Shown: positions 6,684-12,242 of the stretch, piece by piece
How the letters are laid out: each line of letters starts with the position of its first letter
Position numbering within the stretch: position 1 is the first letter of the stretch
Assembly: GCA_031253705.1 (NCBI GenBank)
Contig: JAIRVW010000440.1
Coordinates: 1 to 12,242 of the forward strand
Reading direction: 5' to 3'
Length of the DNA: 12,242 nucleotides
From: Brucellaceae bacterium
GTDB lineage: Bacteria; Pseudomonadota; Alphaproteobacteria; Rhizobiales; Rhizobiaceae
The notes under the pieces: generated by a model
What the model was told of the DNA's origin: nothing
Databases searched by the model: none
The model's input: only the letters and a program-made list of their open reading frames with translations
Position numbers and translations under genes: made by a program

Positions 6684-6689
6684 ATCCCG

Positions 6690-9600
6690 ATGTCGATGCG
6701 TGCCGTCTTTACTGGCCTTATCATGTCCGCCGCGCTCACCTTATCTGCTCAGGCAGTATGGGCACAAAGCAACCAAAACGGAACAAGGACGATAGAAACG
6801 ACGCAGAACGGGGACTATCCCGGTTATGATCTGCGGACTGCCAAAGATGTCAGTCTGGATCAGTGTCAGAATATCTGTCTGAAAGACGAACAATGCCGCG
6901 CTTTTACCTATAATACCAAAGCGCAGTGGTGTTTTCTGAAAACCAATTACGGTACGCTCAATGTGGTTGACGGCGCTGTGGCAGGTAAGGTGCTGGACGC
7001 CGCTGCCATGGAAGCCGAGCTTGCAGCACCGGCTGCACTGACTTTTGTACCGGCCAGCATGCTGGATGAAGCTCGTACCTATCAGAACCAGTTGAGAAGC
7101 GCTGAAAAGCCTTCCGGTGATGTGACAAAACTGATCCGTGCTGCACAGCGTGTTCTGGATTCCGAGGACTTTGGCGGGGCAATTATTGATTTTGCCAAAA
7201 TCGTACCGGTCGCAAAATCCAACAGCGAAGTCTGGCAGGGTCTGAGCCGCGCTACTCTGGGCGCTGCTCAGAGAACGGATAGCGACTGGCAGATCAAACG
7301 TGCCGCAACATCTTCGGCGATTATTGCCTATCAGTTCAGCCGTACGGTTTCTGACCGCGCGGAAGCCTTGTCCAATATGGCCAAGGCACTGGAACTGCGG
7401 GATAATTTCCGTCCGGCGATGGATGCTTATAAAGCCAGCCTTGCTTTGCAAAATTCTACAGCAATCAGTGCTGCCTATGAAGAGCTGCGCGTGCGCAAAG
7501 GTTTCCGCGTGCTGGAGCATACGGTCGACAGCGACAGTGCCAATCCGCGCATCTGTGTTCAGTTTTCTGAGGCATTGATTAAAAGCGGCATTGATTACGC
7601 TTCTTTTGTCACCGTTGATGATGCCAGCCCGAAAGGTGTGGAAGCTAAAGACCGTCAGATCTGTATTGAAGGTCTGCAGCACGGCAAAAATTACCGCATT
7701 GGTCTGCGCTCCGGCCTGCCTGCCGCAATCGGCGAAATGATTGAAACACCGGTTGCGCTGAATATCTATATTCGTGACCGCGCCCCGACTGTGCGCTTCA
7801 ATGGTGATGCATTTGTGCTGCCAAGCACCATGCGTCGCGGTATTCCGCTGGTCAGCATCAATGTGAAAACCATTGATCTTGAAATTTATCGCGTCGGTGA
7901 ACGTGCATTGACGCGTTCGATGGATGGTCTGAACTTCTTTGGCCAGATGGACGGCTATGCAGCCTCAGAGATCGTCAATACGCTGGGTGAAAAGGTTTAT
8001 ACCGGCCAGCTGGATGTTGAGAGTGATCTGAACAAGGAAATCGTCTCGGCATTTCCGGTTGACGAAGCGCTGCCGCAGCGTAAGCCCGGTATCTATATTA
8101 TGACGGCCAAGGTTGCAGGTTCAAAGCCTGATTTCTGGGCGTCGCAGGCTACCCAGTGGTTCCTCGTGTCCGATACCGGTCTGACAACCTATGCCGGTGA
8201 AGACGGTCTCAATGTGTTCGCCCGCTCGCTGGCCACTGCCAAACCGATGAGCGGTGTGGAACTGCAGCTGCTTGCAACCAATAATGAAGTGCTCGGCACT
8301 GCAACAACCGATAGTGACGGCCGTGCGACATTTACCGCCGGTCTGATGCGCGGGACTGCAGCAATGACACCGGCTATTCTGACAGCCCGCAGCAAGGGCG
8401 CGAACGGCGAGGAAGATTATGTTTTCCTCGATATGAAACGCGCAGGCTTTGATCTGTCGGATCGTGGTGTGTCGGGTCGTCCGGCACCGGGTGCGCTTGA
8501 TGTTTATGGCTGGACCGAGCGTGGTATTTACCGCGTCGGTGAAACGGTTCACGCTGCCGCACTGGTGCGTGACAGCTCAGCCAAGGCTGTTGAAAACCTG
8601 CCGCTGACCTTCTCCTTCCTGCGTCCGGATGGCGTGGAAGACCGTGCGATTGTCAGCACTTCGCAGGCTGCAGGCGGCCATGCCGTGGAACTGCCGCTGT
8701 CGGATAATGCCATGCGCGGTACATGGACATTGCGCATTCTGAGCGATCCGAAAGCAGCGCCGCTGGCTGAAAAACAGTTTCTGGTAGAAGATTTCGAGCC
8801 GGACAGGACTGAATTTGATCTGACATCGGATGCGAAAGAAATCCGCGCCGGTGAACCGGCGATCGTGAAAGTGGATGGCCGCTATCTTTACGGTGCGCCT
8901 GCCGCCGGTCTGACCCTTGAAGGTGAGGTTAATCTCCGTCCGACCCGTTCATGGGATCTGTTCCCGAATTATGTGTTCGGTCTTGCGGATGAAGATCAGC
9001 CGGAAGATACCCGTACCACGCTTGAAGACCTGCCGGTACTGGGTGCGGACGGTAAAGCGGAGATACCGGTTCTGCTCACCGATCTGCCGGTGACAACGCA
9101 GCGTTTGAGCGCGGATATTGTTGTACGTATGCGTGAAGGCGGCGGTCGTGCGGTTGAACGCAGACTGAACCTGCCGGTTGCCTCTGACAGCGCGATGATC
9201 GGTATCAAACCGGAATTTGACAGCAGCAATCTGGCTGAAAACAGCAATGCCAAGCTCTCGGTTATTGTCAGCGATGCGAATGGCAAGCGTCTGGCCGAAG
9301 ACGGTCTGGAATGGACGCTGGTGAAAGTCGAGCGCAATTATCAGTGGTATCGCAGCGGCAGCTCATGGAATTATGAGCCGGTTACGCTTACCAAAAAAGT
9401 TGCTGACGGTACTGTTTCGACCGATGAACAGAATGCCGGTACAATTCAGGTGCCTGTGGAGTGGGGACGCTATCGTCTTGAAGTGACGACTTCTGATCCT
9501 GACGGTCCGCAGAGCAGCTTTGAATTTTATGCAGGCTGGTATGTTGAAGCCCGTTCCACTGAAACACCTGACGGTCTGGAAGTGGCGCTGGATAAAGATC

Positions 9601-12191
9601 TTTATCTCGACGGCGAAACTGCCAAGCTGAAAGTCTCTCCGCGCTTTGCCGGTGAGCTGCTGGTGACGGTCGGTGCCGACAGCCTGCTGATGACCAAAAC
9701 AGTTTCCGTTCCTGCCGAAGGCACGGAAGTGGACATTCCGGTCAGCGGTGAATGGGGCGCAGGTGCGTATATTACAGCCAGCCTCTATCGTCCGGGTGAA
9801 GCACAGGAAACGCGTATGCCTGCGCGTGCCATCGGTATTCGCTGGCTCGCCATTGATCCGGCAGAGCGCAAGCTTTCCGTACGGATTGAAACACCGGAGA
9901 AAACCGAACCGCGTCAGCCTCTGACCATTCCGGTTTCCATCGGTGGTATGAAATCCGGTGATCAGGCCTATGTGATGATCTCGGCTGTGGATGTGGGTAT
10001 TCTCAATCTGACCCGTCACACACCGGCTGATCCGGCCGGCTGGTATTTCGGCCAGCGTCAGCTCGGCATTGAAATCCGCGATCTTTACGGTCGTCTGATT
10101 GACGGCGCACTCGGCCAGATGGGACGTCTGCGCACCGGTGGTGACGGCGCACAAATGGCCGTTGAAGGTTCGCCCCCGACCCAGAAACTGGTGGCATTCT
10201 TTGCCGGACCAGTTGAAGTCGGCGCGGATGGCAAAGCCAATGTCAGCTTTGATATTCCGCAGTTCAACGGTACTGCCCGCGTCAGCGCTGTTGCATGGAC
10301 CAAAACCGCTGTTGGTAACGCGCAGTCGGATGTGATTATCCGCGATCCTGTTGTGGTGACGGCCGCGCTGCCGAAATTCATGGCGCCGGATGATCAGGCA
10401 CAGCTGCGTCTTGATATTGCCAATACGGATGGCCCTGCCGGTAAATATACTGTCAGCGTTGCCGGTTCCGGTCTGGTTTCTGTGGTGCAGGATCAGGCTC
10501 CGGCATCGATTACGCTGGAACAGGGACAGAAAACTGATCTGACCCTGCCGCTGCGTGCAGAAAAAGCCGGTATTGCGGAACTGACCGTTCAGCTGATCCA
10601 TGAAAGCGGTCTGACCGTTTCGCAGGATCTGATCCTGCCGGTTCGTGCCGCCTCCCTGCCGGAGACCACACGTAAAGAGGTTACACTGGCAGCAGTCAAC
10701 GGTTCGCTGGTGATCAATAAGGAACTGCTTGCTGATCATCGTATGGATGGTGCTTCGGTCAGTATCACGGTTTCCAATGCTTCCGGTTTTGATATTCCGG
10801 GCATGCTGACCGCGCTCGACCGCTATCCTTATGGCTGTACCGAACAGACAGCCAGCCGTGCGCTGCCGCTGCTCTATATGAGTGAACTGGCCAAGCAGGC
10901 CGGTCTGCCTCTGAAAGACGGCGAAGATGAATTGCGCGAGCGTATTCAGGGTGCTGTTTACAAGGTGCTGAACAATCAGTCCTCTTCCGGCAGCTTCGGT
11001 CTCTGGTCTCCGGACAGCGGTGATCTGTGGCTGGATGCCTATGTCACAGATTTCCTGACCCGTGCCCGTGAACAGAATTATGCGGTGCCGCAGCAGTCGA
11101 TGGTACTGGCGCTGGATAATTTGCAGAATGCACTGGCCTATGACGTATCCGTCAAGGATAACGGCAATGCCATTGCCTATGCTTTCTATGTTCTGTCGCG
11201 CAACCGTCGCGCTTCCATCGCGGATCTGCGTTACTATGTCGATACCCGTCTGGAAGAGTTTGCGTCGCCATTGTCCCGTGCCCAGCTTGGCGCCAGCCTT
11301 GCGCTCTACGGTGACGGTGCCCGTTCTGAACGTGCCTTTGCCTCGGCTTATCGTCTGTCGCAGAAGGGCGGTTCTTCATTGTCGCGTTCCGATTATGGTT
11401 CCGACCTGCGTGATGGCGCGGCTATTCTTGCACTGGCTGCTGAAAGCCGTCCGGTACCGTCTATTGTGCCGGAGCTGACTAAGCTGGTTGGTGGTCTGAG
11501 CAATTCAACCCGCTATATGAGCACGCAGGAACAGGCATGGCTGCTGCTGGCCGCCAAAGGTCTGAAAGAGGATGATGCCAATCTGACACTTTCGCTGAAT
11601 GGTGAAGCCCGTCAGGGTGCCTTGTCTGAAACCCTGACCGGTGAGCAGCTGGAAGCGGCTCCGGTGACGATTGGCAATACGGGTGAAAAACCGGTGACGG
11701 CTGTGATTACCACTGTGGCAACGCCTGCGGAAGCACCACCGGCGGGTGGCAATGGTTACAGCATCGGCCGTGCTTATTACACGCTCGACGGTAGTGAAGT
11801 CAGTGCTTCTGAAGTCCAGCAGAACGAACGCTATGTGGTTGTTCTGAAAGTCGTGGAAGATAATAACTGGGCATCCCGTATTCTGATCACCGATCTGCTG
11901 CCTGCCGGATTTGAGATTGATAATCCGCGTATCGTCAACAGTGCTGATCTGAGTAACTTTGACTGGCTGAGCCCGACTTCAGTTGCTCATAGCGAATTCC
12001 GCAGCGATCGTTTTGTTGCGGCCTTTGACAGCAACGGCGGTGATGCCCGTGAATATACTGTGGCCTATATTGTGCGTGCGGTTACACCGGGTGTCTATGC
12101 GCATCCGGCACCGCATGTGGAGGATATGTATCGTCCGCAATATTTCGCCCGTGGTGCAATGGGCATGATGGAAGTCCAGCCGGCCAAATAA
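6690..12191 (+). CDS. Bacterial alpha-2-macroglobulin with PAN/apple-like N-terminal domain
   Basis: This is a huge exported protease-trap protein, 1833 residues (E. coli YfhM is about 1650). A Sec signal peptide covers 1-25 (hydrophobic core, then AQAVWAQS). No lipobox cysteine follows, so it is probably soluble in the periplasm, unlike lipidated YfhM. Residues 31-101 form a PAN/apple-like domain with Cys59, 63, 69 and 81 (CRAFTYNTKAQWCFLK). Residues 115-265 look helical and TPR-like. Macroglobulin domains follow, with Cys289 and Cys325 in the first and GWTERGIYRVGETVH near 604. AVDVGILNLT lies near 1099, and a polar, Gly/Arg-rich stretch at about 1128-1165 is a likely bait region. The A2M domain (FFAGPVEVGADGK, FDIPQFNGTARV) runs from about 1167. 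The thioester domain carries YPYGCTEQTASR, with Cys1383 and Gln1386 forming the bond in the family. The C-terminal receptor-like domain runs from about 1694. In the family, protease cleavage of the bait exposes the thioester, which traps the attacker. No pbpC gene lies beside it here. Confidence 0.96.
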   Translation: MSMRAVFTGLIMSAALTLSAQAVWAQSNQNGTRTIETTQNGDYPGYDLRTAKDVSLDQCQNICLKDEQCRAFTYNTKAQWCFLKTNYGTLNVVDGAVAGKVLDAAAMEAELAAPAALTFVPASMLDEARTYQNQLRSAEKPSGDVTKLIRAAQRVLDSEDFGGAIIDFAKIVPVAKSNSEVWQGLSRATLGAAQRTDSDWQIKRAATSSAIIAYQFSRTVSDRAEALSNMAKALELRDNFRPAMDAYKASLALQNSTAISAAYEELRVRKGFRVLEHTVDSDSANPRICVQFSEALIKSGIDYASFVTVDDASPKGVEAKDRQICIEGLQHGKNYRIGLRSGLPAAIGEMIETPVALNIYIRDRAPTVRFNGDAFVLPSTMRRGIPLVSINVKTIDLEIYRVGERALTRSMDGLNFFGQMDGYAASEIVNTLGEKVYTGQLDVESDLNKEIVSAFPVDEALPQRKPGIYIMTAKVAGSKPDFWASQATQWFLVSDTGLTTYAGEDGLNVFARSLATAKPMSGVELQLLATNNEVLGTATTDSDGRATFTAGLMRGTAAMTPAILTARSKGANGEEDYVFLDMKRAGFDLSDRGVSGRPAPGALDVYGWTERGIYRVGETVHAAALVRDSSAKAVENLPLTFSFLRPDGVEDRAIVSTSQAAGGHAVELPLSDNAMRGTWTLRILSDPKAAPLAEKQFLVEDFEPDRTEFDLTSDAKEIRAGEPAIVKVDGRYLYGAPAAGLTLEGEVNLRPTRSWDLFPNYVFGLADEDQPEDTRTTLEDLPVLGADGKAEIPVLLTDLPVTTQRLSADIVVRMREGGGRAVERRLNLPVASDSAMIGIKPEFDSSNLAENSNAKLSVIVSDANGKRLAEDGLEWTLVKVERNYQWYRSGSSWNYEPVTLTKKVADGTVSTDEQNAGTIQVPVEWGRYRLEVTTSDPDGPQSSFEFYAGWYVEARSTETPDGLEVALDKDLYLDGETAKLKVSPRFAGELLVTVGADSLLMTKTVSVPAEGTEVDIPVSGEWGAGAYITASLYRPGEAQETRMPARAIGIRWLAIDPAERKLSVRIETPEKTEPRQPLTIPVSIGGMKSGDQAYVMISAVDVGILNLTRHTPADPAGWYFGQRQLGIEIRDLYGRLIDGALGQMGRLRTGGDGAQMAVEGSPPTQKLVAFFAGPVEVGADGKANVSFDIPQFNGTARVSAVAWTKTAVGNAQSDVIIRDPVVVTAALPKFMAPDDQAQLRLDIANTDGPAGKYTVSVAGSGLVSVVQDQAPASITLEQGQKTDLTLPLRAEKAGIAELTVQLIHESGLTVSQDLILPVRAASLPETTRKEVTLAAVNGSLVINKELLADHRMDGASVSITVSNASGFDIPGMLTALDRYPYGCTEQTASRALPLLYMSELAKQAGLPLKDGEDELRERIQGAVYKVLNNQSSSGSFGLWSPDSGDLWLDAYVTDFLTRAREQNYAVPQQSMVLALDNLQNALAYDVSVKDNGNAIAYAFYVLSRNRRASIADLRYYVDTRLEEFASPLSRAQLGASLALYGDGARSERAFASAYRLSQKGGSSLSRSDYGSDLRDGAAILALAAESRPVPSIVPELTKLVGGLSNSTRYMSTQEQAWLLLAAKGLKEDDANLTLSLNGEARQGALSETLTGEQLEAAPVTIGNTGEKPVTAVITTVATPAEAPPAGGNGYSIGRAYYTLDGSEVSASEVQQNERYVVVLKVVEDNNWASRILITDLLPAGFEIDNPRIVNSADLSNFDWLSPTSVAHSEFRSDRFVAAFDSNGGDAREYTVAYIVRAVTPGVYAHPAPHVEDMYRPQYFARGAMGMMEVQPAK

Positions 12192-12207
12192 AGAACCGGC
12201 ACCAAAT

Positions 12208-12242
12208 AAAAGCCCCGCCTGAAACTTTCAGGCGGGGCTTTT
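12208..12242 (+). terminator. Intrinsic terminator after the macroglobulin gene
   Basis: A strong GC-rich hairpin pairs GCCCCGCCTGA (12212-12222) with TCAGGCGGGGC (12228-12238). The apex AACTT can close by two more pairs. At least four T follow before the window ends, and AAAA precedes the stem, so it may also work in reverse for a convergent neighbour. It begins 16 bases after the stop codon, so the macroglobulin gene appears to be the last, and probably only, gene of its transcript. Confidence 0.93.

Larger units (their letters stand above)
6360..6689. other. Intergenic region between the LysR and macroglobulin genes
   Basis: These 330 bases contain no supported gene. The part next to LysR (6360-6390) should hold its leader. 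The middle (about 6390-6499) is a composite palindromic repeat. The AT-richer right part (6500-6689) should hold the macroglobulin promoter and leader. It includes a perfect palindrome TGAAATTTCA at 6575-6584, a TTACTGA direct repeat at 6543-6549 and 6571-6577, and a TGACAAG direct repeat at 6630-6636 and 6644-6650. No sRNA or riboswitch is recognised. Confidence 0.7.

Noticed and set aside
6741..7682. Open frame of 313 codons on the - strand over the macroglobulin N-terminus
   Set aside because: It is antisense to the signal peptide, PAN-like and TPR-like regions. It has no family resemblance and no start signal.
9363..10739. Open frame of 458 codons on the - strand inside the macroglobulin gene
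   Set aside because: It is fully antisense to a clearly coding, domain-bearing gene. Its composition is shadow-like and there is no ribosome site or promoter of note.

Overview
The window reads as a chromosomal segment of an alphaproteobacterium, most likely of the order Hyphomicrobiales (Rhizobiales), in or near Brucella/Ochrobactrum. The grounds are the mid-50s GC content by eye, the gene types, and an intergenic palindromic sequence at about 6390-6499 that resembles repeats I remember from those genomes. This placement is an inference, not a database result. I see no transposase, integrase, tRNA, rRNA or CRISPR array. Codon use looks even from end to end.

Region 1 (1-5432, + strand) is a tight operon. 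It starts with the 3' end of a DppB/OppB-type permease cut by the window edge. A complete DppC/OppC-type permease follows, then two ATPases of the DppD/OppD and DppF/OppF types. Next comes a cytoplasmic SxxK serine hydrolase of the beta-lactamase/nylon-oligomer-hydrolase superfamily, and last an MmgE/PrpD-family enzyme. Gaps range from 27 bp down to a 1-base TAATG overlap, so co-transcription is very likely. The layout suggests uptake of a peptide-like or amide compound, hydrolysis in the cytoplasm, then a dehydratase, decarboxylase or epimerase step on a carboxylate product. The substrate cannot be told from sequence. The periplasmic binding protein is probably upstream of the window.

Region 2 (5406-6359) holds a LysR-type regulator on the - strand. 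It converges on the operon with only 3 bases between the two stop codons, and two adjacent inverted repeats lie at the junction. Region 3 (6360-6689) is a 330-bp intergenic stretch with the composite palindromic repeat and a plausible promoter for the next gene.

Region 4 (6690-12242) is one very large gene for an exported 1833-residue bacterial alpha-2-macroglobulin. It has a signal peptide, a PAN/apple-like domain with four cysteines, a helical TPR-like segment, a run of macroglobulin domains and an intact CTEQ thioester motif. A strong intrinsic terminator follows directly, so no gene is read through from it inside the window. The most interesting points are the PAN/TPR-extended, apparently non-lipidated macroglobulin, and the linkage of a peptide ABC importer with an SxxK hydrolase and an MmgE/PrpD enzyme.
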